Part shown: piece after piece, positions 23,357 through 34,200 of the stretch
How positions within the stretch are numbered: the first letter of the stretch is position 1
Layout: each line of letters opens with the position of its first letter
Assembly: GCA_965178125.1 (NCBI GenBank)
Contig: OZ237744.1
Location: 434,001 to 498,000, forward strand
From: Bilabrum cf. latius
Lineage: Eukaryota > Bigyra: Bicosoecida > Bigyra > Bicosoecida
Length of the DNA: 64,000 nucleotides
Direction of reading: 5' to 3'
Notes under the pieces: model-generated
What the model saw: only the letters and a program-made list of their open reading frames with translations
What the model was told of the DNA's origin: nothing
Databases searched by the model: none
Made by a program: the position numbers and the translations under genes

Positions 23357-26170
23357 ATGAATATCACTAACTCATCCAGGTGGCGAGGTCTGATTTCACG
23401 ACGTAGCTTGGAAGATGCCGCAGCTGCAGTGCATGAGCTCCATACTGATGCAACGACATTGTGCAGAAGCATTGGCTCTGACAAGCAGCTCATTTCAGAG
23501 GCAATTAGAGCAGCAATTGACAATACAGCTACTCCAGTTGTTTCTGATGAAGATGCCGAGCGGATGCAACGCTTGCACGCCGCTGGCCTTCTCTCTGTAC
23601 TGCAGAGCGAATCATGTGTGGATTACTTTCGATCCAAGCAGGCATTCCAGGATTTCCAGTCGATACAAAACCACATTGACACCTTGTTAACGGGCTACGA
23701 GGCAGCCAGAATCGGCTACGAGGCAGCCAGAATCAAGGTGCAAGAGAGGGAAGCGGCACTTGAAGGTGAAGTTGGCCTACCGGCCCACTACCCGCATGAC
23801 ATGTCTACCACGACAACATGGACTGCCGACATGATCGAAGGCTGGTGTTCCAAAGCAGATGCCGCTGGTTTTCGCACCGTGTGTGGCAAGACAGCTTCTG
23901 AATACATTCGCGAGGCGTGCCGCGTCGAGCCTGACGACTTATCGACACGGACCGCGTGCTCAGTTGCTGCTCGTGCTGTCCTGAATGCCTTACAGGTCCT
24001 AATGCATGCCAGGGTGGTTACCCGTGAGCTGGAAGTGCCTGTGTACGAAGCCCTCGTTCTCTGCGGAGCCCCAGAATCTCACCGTGAGAGGGCGTTGTTG
24101 TCTTCCATTGAAGCAGCCATGCATCTCATAGGGGGGCGATCTACACAACAGCGCAATAACGGGTTGCTGGTGGGTGCAAAAGGTATGGGCAAGTCGTCAT
24201 TGTTCAAGTCTATTGGAATGGCCATGGCCATGATAGACTTCGCCAACCCGGACGTGATTGTCTGTCCTGCGTATTCTGTCTCCCCAAAGGGCGCAGCTCC
24301 TCTTGCGCACATCGCAGAGGCTATGCACAAGAGAGGAATCCTCATTGGTGATGACGGGGTACTGCCTGCATGGTGCGATCCAAACTTCAGGTAGAATGCC
24401 AATGGAAGACAGGTCGCCCTGAAAAGTTGGATCAAGGCTTGGGAAAATGACAATGGCAAGTGCCTTGTCCCATTCCTGCTACTCGACGAAGTTGCGGATG
24501 TGCGATGGAAAACCAAGGACGTGGTGGATCGGTTCATGTATAACCTGTAGGCGATTGCGGAGCACGAACATGTGCCGATGGTGATGAGACTCACTGGAAC
24601 GTGGTCGGACACCCCGAACTTCTTGTTCAACCGCTAGGGTGCTTTTGCCTTGCAAAAGCAAAAAATCCCGACGTACCAGCTGCAGAATGTGTCTGCGACA
24701 GTTGAGGCGTAGCTCCTGTGTCTGTATGGCGACCCAGGCAATGATGTGGAACCGGGCGTTTTGATCGCGAAGGCGATTGCCAAGAGGATGCTCGAGGACG
24801 ACCAGCTGACCATTCTACGCAAGCATGGTTTTCTGTCTCCCTACCCATTACTAGGAACAGGACAGTCAAGGAAAATCTATGGTCCAGTGGTTATTACGCC
24901 CAGTGACGCCAAGCAGTGGCGAGATACTGTCCCGGACTGGAAGGAGTAGGCGATGGAGGGGGAGCAGCTGGTTGAGATTCTTCGGCATTCGGCTGCAAAT
25001 ATCCCGCGTTTTCTTGTCAGGAGTATTGATGACAGCGTGTCGGACATGATTGGTGATAGGCTGCGGAACGATCTCAGTAGTGACCCGGCGTTCGCCCACT
25101 TTGCAGGTTGGTTGCTGCGCCAAACAGTGGCTGGAGGCCATCACAGCCTCAGACTTGCGGAGAAAGATTTCGTTGAGAGTGGTGTAGAAGTCTCCAACGA
25201 CATTGTGCGTAAGTCGCTTGCTGAAGCAAAGCAAGCTTCAGATGAAGGAAGTGTGGTCAAGTTCTTGGATAAGTACAATATTCGTGGCCATATTGTGACG
25301 GAAGCGGAGAAACCGAATTCGGTTGCGCCTCGTCTCGTGCGCTTTAGCTCGAAGCTGTTCCTTCTGGTTGCTAATGCTCACCTCAATCATGTGGCAGGTT
25401 AGCTAGCATAGATAGAGATCAGTGCACTGCATGATGCCAGTGGAGTGTATGGACAGGATCCAATTGAAGGTCTTGTTGCTGAAGGCTTCGCCTTGAACGG
25501 TCTTGACACGGTTGGAGAGCGCGTGGGGTTGAAGGGGACCCTTGGATTCCGCAGGCTGGACACTGAAAGATTCATGAAGGCATTGCCATTTGTGGGGAGG
25601 AAGAACAAACGCGTGAAGCAAGAAGCCGGTCTAGATAGGCTAGATTTGAAAAGAACAGCCGGCCAAGTTATTCCCGTCAATACGATACTGAAAGAGAGCC
25701 CTGACCGGCGTAAGGCTGATTTGGTGGCGATTTGTGTTGCTGATGGCTCAGATGAAGCTGTGGTAGTTCGGGCGCAGGTGAAAATGGACAGGATTCCCGA
25801 TAGGTGGCTGGAACACGCGAAGCACCTCTCCCGTTCTTGGTAGCGTAGAGTAGATGGGTTTGAGCCAGTGCTGTCGTGTCTCTAGCAGGCCAGCAATTTA
25901 AAGCATATCAAGAAGTGGACGCACCTGCCAGTCTGGCTGTCGGCAGTAGAGCCAAGTGATAAGAATGAGATCGAGGCCACTGGCGTGAAGGTGGTGAGCG
26001 GGGAGGCATTCTGGAGGATGGCCATTCCAGCGGTGCAGCTGACAGTGACTTCTTTGCATGAGTCGGCGCCCGAGTTCACGGACGATGAAAAGCACGACCT
26101 GTTGTCTAGGGTATAGCGACCGTTCACCTACATGGCCAGCGTAGAAAAGCGAGAGATTCGGCGTGAATGA
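23357..26170 (+). CDS. Large P-loop NTPase with possible C-terminal PD-(D/E)XK nuclease-like domain
   Basis: A single frame of 937 residues from ATG 23357 to TGA 26168-26170, with ten in-frame TAGs (24392, 24548, 24635, 24710, 24947, 25400, 25409, 25841, 25883, 26114). Walker A is LLVGAKGMGKSSLFKS (about residue 272) and the probable Walker B is LVPFLLLDEVADV (about 374). The C-terminal part contains ADLVAICVADGSDEAVVVRA followed by QVK near residues 790-812, a D...QxK arrangement that can be a PD-(D/E)XK nuclease active site. NTPase-plus-nuclease architectures occur in the Crinkler-like effector/selfish-element group described for many eukaryotes; membership here is inference. A tandem duplication GYEAARI occurs near residue 116. 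Codon use is less GC-rich than its neighbours, but the ten TAGs show it has adapted to this code. The true N-terminus may lie in an upstream exon. Confidence 0.72.
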
Positions 26171-26630
26171 TGCAGGGATTCCTAGCGTATGCCCCTATTC
26201 TGGTTCAAAAGCTTCAAAAGCTTCAGGTGGAGTGAACAAGGTGGTATGGCACGTCCAAGCCCTGCCAGTCTATAGGAGGAAGGACGAATATTTGCCTGCG
26301 CCGATCTCGTCACCGGTTCGGTGCGCAACTATTGTGCGGTGTGCGATCTGAGATTGGTAAGGTAGGATGGTACACGTCTTACCCATTTTGTGCGTAGGAG
26401 TTGAACCGCACTTTGCTCGTGCTTCCGGTCGCAGCCAGGGCTGCATAGAGAGGCCAATGTGGCCAAACTTGGGTTGTGCTTGTTTTGATCGCACCCGCCA
26501 GAGCTTGCAACTGGGCCACCGATGGAAACTGATTAGTTTTTGACATCTGATAACTGATGTGTCATTCATGCCTGCAAAGAGCTCTCGCGTCACTTGCCCC
26601 GCAAAGCGTGGGGGCTGATTCACGCAGACC
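26171..26630. other. Intergenic between convergent genes
   Basis: 460 bp, no gene recognised. A short GCTTCAAAA direct repeat lies near 26211-26229. Confidence 0.4.
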
Positions 26631-29212
26631 TCAGTTGGTCTCCACACACGTCCCGGCCGGCACACTCGCCACGTTCCGACCGCTCTGCCCGATCACGCAG
26701 CTCACGTCGGTCCGCTTCCCGTCCTTGGCCACAGACACCACCACCGTCTCCCCGGGGGCGCCCTCCAGCGTCACGCTCGCGCTGCTGCCGTCCTCCGCCC
26801 ACGCGATGAACCGGTCGCCCGAGGTGGGCACCCACTTGCCGGCCTCGCCCAGCAGCGCCCACCCGTTGGGAGACACGGGGCTCAGGTGGAAGAGCTCGAA
26901 CGTGTACTAGTCCGAGGGGGACAGCTGCAGGGGGTGGGAGCCGTCCACCTGCACCAGCTTGTCCGTTGAGTTCTGCTCGAACGCCACGTACGACTCGCCC
27001 ATCAGGCCCAGGTCGGTCAGGGACAGCGACATGGCGTCGGTCAGGTCGGCCGACAGCACGTGCCCGAACCGCAGCCCCTGCACCGACGACTCTGTGCTCC
27101 ACACCTCGCCTTCTGCACCGGTGCTGAAGGCCCTGTTGCCGATCATCGCGTCCACCAGAGTGGCCGACCGGTCGGGCCGCAGGAGGATCCCGTCCTCCCT
27201 GCAGGTGGCCATGATGATGGAGCGGTTGGACAGGCCGATCTGGTCGCTGAAGGCCACGGGGCCGCGGCTCAGCGTGAGCACAGCGGACTGCAGGCGGTGC
27301 CTGGGCTCAGTGCGATCGTCGTGGTACTTGTTCTTGGCCAGTGGCTGGTTGGTCTCCGACCAAGCGTTGTCCTTGGACGGCGCGATGCCCACGGCGTTGG
27401 CGAGCATGCCGCTGAGGCTGACGATCCACTGGTCGGAGAGGCTGGAATGGTAGTCTCCAGAGGCCCTCGCCTGCGACACCGTGGGCATCTCAAGCGACTG
27501 CATGATGTGGCGCACATGAGACATGCACATCTGGATGTGCTTGCCGGCGATTTGGGCACCTGCGTCCATCTGCATAAGCCACTGGCGGCCGACGGTCGCG
27601 CTCTCAGTGAGGATGGGCAGCTTGTCGGTCTGGAAGTCCAGCCAGTCCTGCTCGTACACGTCCATGGTGGCCCCCGGCCCCTTGGGATCCGTCATGATGT
27701 GCACCCACAGGTCGGTGTCCACAGGGAGGGCGAAATCGCCCGAGAAGACGAAGTTGTAGTCACCACCGTTCTTCTTGGCGTACACGGTCTGAGGAGACCA
27801 GAACCTGCATTTAATAGACGAGACAACATGGACAGACGAAAGGTATCGATGGGACGCCTTCACGACTACAAACCAAGACCTGCAGACCAAGGGGCGGTCT
27901 GAGGAGACCAACCCAAAACAACACCAGCCAACTCACCGGTTGTGCGCGATCGCCTTCCACTCCGTCTGGTTGTAGATGTACTCGAAGCCGTCGGGGAAGA
28001 TGCTCGGCATGGGCACCCACTCCGTCACTGCGCTCTTGTCGTCCTTGGGGTACCACCAGCTGTCTGCCAGCCACGTCCTGTAAGGGATGTTCTGCTGCTT
28101 GGCATACTTGGCGATGTCCACCATCGTGTCCTGGTAGTTCTTGCCAGGCTCGGTGTTGTAGTAGTACACGGCGCCGCTGCGAGAAACATGAACAATGCAA
28201 CACAAGGGGAAGGCGGAAGCAGTGATTCAAAGTGCACGGTGGGACGCACACGCAACAGGCGCCAAGCGGAGGAAGCTAGAAATCAGCCTCACTTGTCGGT
28301 CGAGTACTGCAGCGTGCGAAGCGTGAAGTCGTTGTCCGGCACGTCGTCAGGCTTGTTGTACGCCCGCCGCATCACCCGGCCCCAACCGCGCACAGCCGCA
28401 TTCACGCCGGCCTCCGCGTTGTTGCCGCCATGCACGATGGTGGACGTGGAGTACCCCGCCGGGATGTCCGTGACCGAGCCCATGGTGCCCGCCCGGAGGA
28501 CGCGCTGGCCGGTGGTGTCGAACTCGTGGGAGGCGGTGAAGAACTGGGAGAAGGGGCTGATGATGACAGAGCGCGCCTGGTCCTGGTCGAACACCACCAG
28601 GGGGCCGGTGCCCGAGACACCGCCCGGCACTTTGCCGGTCGAGTTGTCCCACTGCCCGATGTGGGTGCCTGACGCGCACATGTCGCCCTCGAACGCGAGG
28701 TATCCTCGCAGGCCTTGCTTGGATGCTCCTGATGGCCATTCCCCGACCACCAATGAAGGGAACGATGAAAGCACGCCATCGCGCGGCGAGCTTCCAGAAA
28801 TCGAAGTGTTCTTGGCTCCGTTCGGCCAGCTCTGCTCGAATACCACAAACGCCTGGTCCCCGCGCTCTCCTCCCCCGCTTCCATACTGACGCACCGTCGT
28901 CACATATGGGGTGCTGCCAGCCTTCCACGTGATGGACGTGCCAGTCCACTCGCCAAACGAGTCGGATCCAGACACGCTCGAATGGCCGGCGTAGCCCAGC
29001 GACCCGTCGGCCGTGCTGTACTTTTGCCCATCAGCCATGGTGAATACATCAATGGACTCCAGGTAAGCGTCGCCGCCGACCTGCAGGACGATGTGACCGG
29101 ACTGGGGATCAGCGATCGTTGCCGTGACGTCGTTTGGGTTCGCGGCAGTTGCAGTTGTTGGCATGTGGGCGGTGAGGGCCACCGCCGCCAGTAACGCTGC
29201 ACAGGTGTACAT
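26631..29212 (-). CDS. Secreted glycosidase-like protein of a protist family (TIM-barrel type inferred)
   Basis: Three exons (29212-28293, 28176-27937, 27804-26631, stop TGA) give 777 residues; introns are 116 and 132 nt. The start ATG opens a signal peptide (MYTCAALLAAVALTAHMP). The exon 1/2 junction restores QYSTDNGAVYYYN. Exon 2 has PYRTWLADSWWYPKDD, an Asp/Trp-rich motif like the catalytic barrel of several glycoside hydrolase clans; exon 3 contains FWSPQTVYAKKN and DVYEQDWLDFQ. The last ~95 residues form a beta-rich C-terminal domain duplicated at 21 kb. One in-frame TAG (26907-26909) lies in LSPSD-X-YTFELF; the duplicate has CAG there. Substrate unknown; extracellular. Confidence 0.78.
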
Positions 29213-29391
29213 TGTTTTACTACCGGTAGCAAATTGGCTGCTTATACTGCCAAAAACAGGCAGATAAAACCTGTAAATCACTGGAATGAATGTCGCGAGG
29301 ATCGCTCGCACAAAAAGTATGTATTAATCAATGTTGTGTGTACTAATAGGCAAGAGAATAGCTCGTGTAAGTTGGCCAGCCTGCGCACCGA

Positions 29392-30394
29392 TCAAGAGCT
29401 GAGGGCCGCTAGTCTTGCGCTCAAATCACCTCCACCGGCCCCACCGCTTCCTCCCGATGCCCCTCCACCGCTGCCGCCACCGGATGGTGCGCTGGGCATG
29501 GCGGTCGCGTCGATGGCCCCTTCGCCGCTGCCCCCGGCAGCCGCGGACGCAGGGGCTGGAGATGGGGCAGCACCCCCGGCTGCGACAGCAACGCGGCCAG
29601 TTGGCGCGGCTGCTGCTGCGGCAGGAGCTGCGACTGCTGCGCCTCCTTTCGGCACAGCAGCCACCGTTCCGAACTTGCCGGCTGTGATCTCACCAAGCAC
29701 CGCATCGATTTCCTCGTCAGCCATATCATCCAAATCCTCTTCCTGTATAGAGTCCAACTCGTCCTCGATCACCTCCCCGATGATCTCCGATTTGTGCATC
29801 TCTGCCGCTAGTCGCCGCGCAGTCGCTGCTACTCCCGGTGCATTCACGAGTTTGTTCATGCCTGCCATGAGCTGTGCGCTCTTGCCAAGGACGCCAGCAA
29901 CCTTAACCATTGATGCCTGCTACTGCATTTGCATCATCACGGAGTTGAGCTGCGTGCGGCTTGTCAGGATACGGTCTTGTGCAGCCCTATTCTGCAACAG
30001 TTGCTTGGCGAGCTGCTTCATGACGCCTCGCTGACCTTTCCGAGCAGCATTACGGATTTCAGCTTCCGTTTTCCCGGCATCTCGCTACATGCCTGCAATG
30101 AAAGGCTGCATTTGCTGTATCATGGATCGGGTTGGCAATCTAACCAGTGCAACTAGCCATGGTCGGCGATCTCACCAAGTCTTATTCTATCCAGACTTCG
30201 CAGCTCTTTGCGCATCTCGCGCTACCATCGCTTCATCTGCAGTTAAGCGGAGCACATGTGAAGAGCTCCAGTCGTAAATGAGCCCAGTTTGAAAAAATAT
30301 AAATGGCAAAGCTGGTCTAAGACAATTGTCTGCTCACGTCATCCTTCAGCTTGTCTTGGGGTGACTGCTATGGCTCAGAACTGAATGACCACAT
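29392..30394 (-). CDS. VPS24: ESCRT-III subunit VPS24/CHMP3
   Basis: Three exons (30394-30338, 30236-30176, 30092-29392, stop TGA) give 272 residues; introns are 101 and 83 nt. The helical core matches CHMP3/VPS24: MKRW-X-REMRKELRSLDR, the basic amphipathic alpha1; NAARKGQRGVMKQLAKQLL in alpha2; TQLNSVMMQM, VAGVLGKSAQLMAGMNKLV and acidic alpha5 with EEIDAVLGEI. An Ala/Gly/Pro linker precedes the C-terminal MIM1-like helix LSARLAALS. Four TAGs are in frame: residues 9, 24, 42 and 97. Residue 24 sits in W-X-R where plant VPS24 has WQR; residue 42 lies in GM-X-RD, aligning without gaps to the Gln of IQRE in human CHMP3. It acts at endosomes in membrane scission with VPS2, SNF7 and VPS4. Confidence 0.92.
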
Positions 30395-30646
30395 CTTAGA
30401 GTGAGAATAACTAGACTGCAAGCTGACGTAGTGGCCGTATATCTTCGCGTAATGCTGGCATCACGGATCGTCTTCTGGCTGCTGCGTGCAGTGCACCCGG
30501 GGCCAGCCCGCGATGTGTCAAAGAAGAAAGCAGTGCATCGCTGAAATCAATCGACATCAACATCTTCGGGGTTGTCCTGGTTCTCTATAACACTAATTCA
30601 GCCCATCGAGGCCACTACAGACGACACAAAAATGAAATTCAAAAAA

Positions 30647-30717
30647 TACTCGCGCCGGGAATCGAACCCGGGCTATTTGAATGGAAATCAAAGATACTAC
30701 CATTATACTACACGAGT
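30647..30717 (-). tRNA. tRNA-Gly (UCC)
   Basis: 71 nt on the minus strand. The acceptor stem pairs ACTCGTG with CGCGAGT, discriminator A. The T arm is CCGGG-TTCGATT-CCCGG, and the anticodon stem TTTGA/TCAAA encloses the loop TTTCCAT with anticodon TCC. A run of six T follows the 3' end on the minus strand (Pol III terminator). No intron. Confidence 0.9.
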
Positions 30718-31264
30718 GCATGAAGGGGATCTTCAAATTGAATATATATTAGATGCAGCAAGTACATTATTGAACCTCATATTCTTCTATTTGTGTCACG
30801 GTGCGTAATGTTCTTCAGTAGGTCACCCCTGTGAAATCATGTAGGTCACTATACTCACTGGGATCATATGACAAGCTGTTTTGTGGCTTACGTTTCGCCT
30901 CCAGCAGCACTCACTGCCGTGCCATCCATACAAACCAGGTACCACTGGAGGGGCACTGAAGTGCAGCACTGCAACATACTCCCAACATTTGCCAAGTTCA
31001 CCAGCTCGCTTCAAGAGTCTCATCGTAACCCCAGGCCTCCGCTGCCTCCAAGGGCGAGATACGCCTCAACCGACCCATCCCCGTCTCCACACACCCGAGG
31101 CAACGCCCGACTCGGAGCGTGCTCGCAAAGAGCATGCAGCACTGAAATCCATGCGTTGGAGACAACGCGCGCAGCATGATTGCAGCTATTTTGATTTCCA
31201 TACCAATTCGCCGCGACCCAGCCACCCTTCAAGCCAGTGTGCATTGGTATCACGCAACCCGCTA
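30718..31264. other. Intergenic downstream of BRCA2
   Basis: 547 bp between the tRNA-Gly gene and the BRCA2 stop codon. Expected to include the BRCA2 3' UTR and tRNA 5' flank. Open frames here have no recognisable product. Confidence 0.4.
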
Positions 31265-34200
31265 TCAGTTTTCGTACAGGAATGCTGCACCTGCTTGAGT
31301 CTTCCTCTTTCCCCTTGCCACCATGCCACCCATCCGACGGACTCCAGGTTGCCGCAACCCCCCACCGAGCTTTGCACCCAGTGTGCCATTCGCACCGGCA
31401 GCAGCTGAAGAGCTCGCAGTTGCAAGTCTGCCAACAGCCTTGCTATTGACAACGACAACGGCACCAGCACCAGCACCAGCACCAGCACCAGCACCAGCAC
31501 CAGCAGGTCCACTATCGGCACGTAATCCAGGCGCTTGACTTGCTACTTGACTATTCAGTGACTACCCACCCCCTGATGCGCGGTCAATACTGCCTGGCTT
31601 GGTGCTAGACGCTACGGACTCTTCTGCTGCATGTGTAGAGGATCCAGGCTTCGAAGACGATGTACCAGCGAGGCGGCGAGCTAGCTTTGTCCCGGTCCCG
31701 GTCCCGCCTCTCGCTGCGCGACCATGGCCAAGGGATGGTCTCTTTCTTGCAACCGATAGGCGCGGCCTTACCGCGCTAGAAGAAAGCAACATCGTACCCT
31801 CTCCTGCTGCGGCTCCTGCGCGAGGCAGGCTCGTCCTTCCCCTCAGATGAGATGCTTGCCTGACCGAGCCTGGAGTGCCTGCTGCGCGGTGACCCGTTGG
31901 CTGGGTCGAGATTCGCCGCATCACAGGGCAGCACCCTACCCTCATGTCAAGACTCCATTCTAGTTCGGGTGCCTGCGTCCTCACCGCTGCCTTCAAATCC
32001 GAGCCGTGGGCAGGTACCGGCGCATGCTTGCTGCTTGCGCGGCATGCAGATCCTGCGAGCCACGCACTCCCACCCTTCATCACCTGCTGGGCAGCTACTG
32101 CTGCTGCCCATCCAGCGGTTGGCACGTGGTTGAGCCCAGCAGAAGTCGCAGCACCCGCAGCACCAGCAGCTTGGGCAGCTTTTCGAGACCGTGCAAGCGA
32201 CAGAGCAACCTCCCGGCGCAGGCCAGCCATGACGGGTGCCAGGCTCCTCGTGCTGGCATCAGTGCGAGTCGCCAGGTGCGTGCAGTCTGTCCAAGTGCAG
32301 CGCACTGCAGGTATTCTTGGCATGACTGACATCAGAAGCACGTCCCTGAGAATGACGACGGTACCGGGCTGCAGCACCCGCTTCGCTGCCCCGAACCTGT
32401 CGTGCCTGCCCTGCAGCTCGAGACTGAGCAGGCCACCAGACTCATCCGTTAGAAACACCTCAACGTCACCCTATAGCGCAGTGCCAGAACGACCTCTCTC
32501 GCCTTCCTACGACAGGCTAGGACCTGTTGCAGCTGCTGCTCGCCGGGCCACAACGACCGCCACGATGTCTACGATTGAGTTAATCTGGACGACCTCGGGC
32601 AACGTCATGGCTGCAGGCCTCACTCGCCTGATCCAGGCAAACTCGCTTAGGGGCGAGGGCGGCGATTTCGTGGGTGGGGGCGCGGGGGTTTCTGCTCTTG
32701 CTATTGCGCGTCCGCTCCACGTCTCAACTGTGCCCTGCCCTCCTAACGAATTGTCGAACCGTACTATCTTTGGAGTAGCCCCGGAGCTAGCCGCATCAGC
32801 TTGTGCTGATGCCTCAGTACTATCCTCCGATGTACCAGGGCATGGAACCGGTATTCCGATAGCCCGCGAAATCTCCGCGATATTCCATCGCATCCGACCC
32901 GAATATCCGATGTTTGACAATGAGATAGCTTGGGCCAAGTCACGCCTGTTGCTGGCCGAAAGCCTAGATTTTGCAGGGGTCTGCATCGCGCTAGCATCAA
33001 AGGACACGGATAGCACACTCTCTCCAGCACTGGACGATTTCTTTGCGGAATGCAAAGGAGTGACCGCCTTCGTTGCGTGTGACATGGGCCTTGCATCTTC
33101 ACCTGAAGATCGCCCATTCTAGCATGGGCCAGTCCCACCCCCAGCTGGCTGGTCTTTCGGAACCGGCAAGGGAAGCGGCTCTGCCCTCGTTCCCCTGGTA
33201 GACGACAATCGGATGCCGAGCCTTGCTACTGCAGCGTTACCTCCTGTTCTGCTTGTGAGCCCGCGGCACCCTCGGATCTTTGCAGCGGCTGCCGATGCTC
33301 CATGCGAGGCTGGAATGAGCGGCGCTCCGCGTCGCTTCCTCGCGATTCTGTGCAGAGCAGACATGGAGGCTGCCGCGCTGCGCCTCTGCAAGGCTCGCAG
33401 CTATTGCTAGCGGCTGAAACCCTTCGCGTGCTGCGCTACATCCGGAGGGGCCCACCACGTCGAGCTTCCACGCCTAGCATCTCTGAGGTCCCCAGGTCGC
33501 ATGTGCGGGCTGCCACCGACCTGGACGTTGCACAGCCTCACCCGGGACCCCTCGCGCAGGCCGTGCATCTCGTCCATGCCGGCCCGCCACAGCGTCACTT
33601 CTGCCTCTACCACGAGAGGCACCTTTTGAGCGGCCATTCTAGACAGTGATTGAAGCTGCTTCTGCCAATCTGAGTCATCCAAAGGTGCAATGCCTGCAGC
33701 CTCGGGCCGATTGCGCTTTCCAAATACCTGCGCTTTGGAAGCAGTAGCGCTCACCGCAGGAGCCTCGGTTCTCGCTTTCTTCCTGGAGTGCGTCTACGGG
33801 GTGGACCATACGCCCTTGCTGTCAGGACGTGGTGGCGAGCTTGAAGCACATGCTTGCGCAGCCGTCTCGTCATTGGCACGGGTAGGATCTGAATGCACCG
33901 ATGACGACGTCGAAGAAGTTGCTCCAGGCTGCGGTGGCACTGAATCTGATTTGGTCGCCTCATCGCTCGCCTCTTCTGGTACTTCCGGTCGCTTTCGCTT
34001 CCTCGGCAGGGCACCCGCGGCACCATTGCCATCAAAGGAAGCCTTCTCAAGCTCCATCCTTGCCTGCGCCTGAGACAGCAGGATGGGTCTTACAGCCCCT
34101 TGCAGACTTGTTTCTTCTCTCGAAGCTGCTCCACGCAGCACAACCGGCGAGAAAGGCAGGGGTGGCATTCGGTGAGCCAAGCGCTTCCCACTGCCGTTCA

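Noticed and set aside
31944-33122. 392-residue plus-strand ORF
   Set aside because: Antisense of the BRCA2 OB2-OB3 region, which is in frame with the rest of BRCA2.
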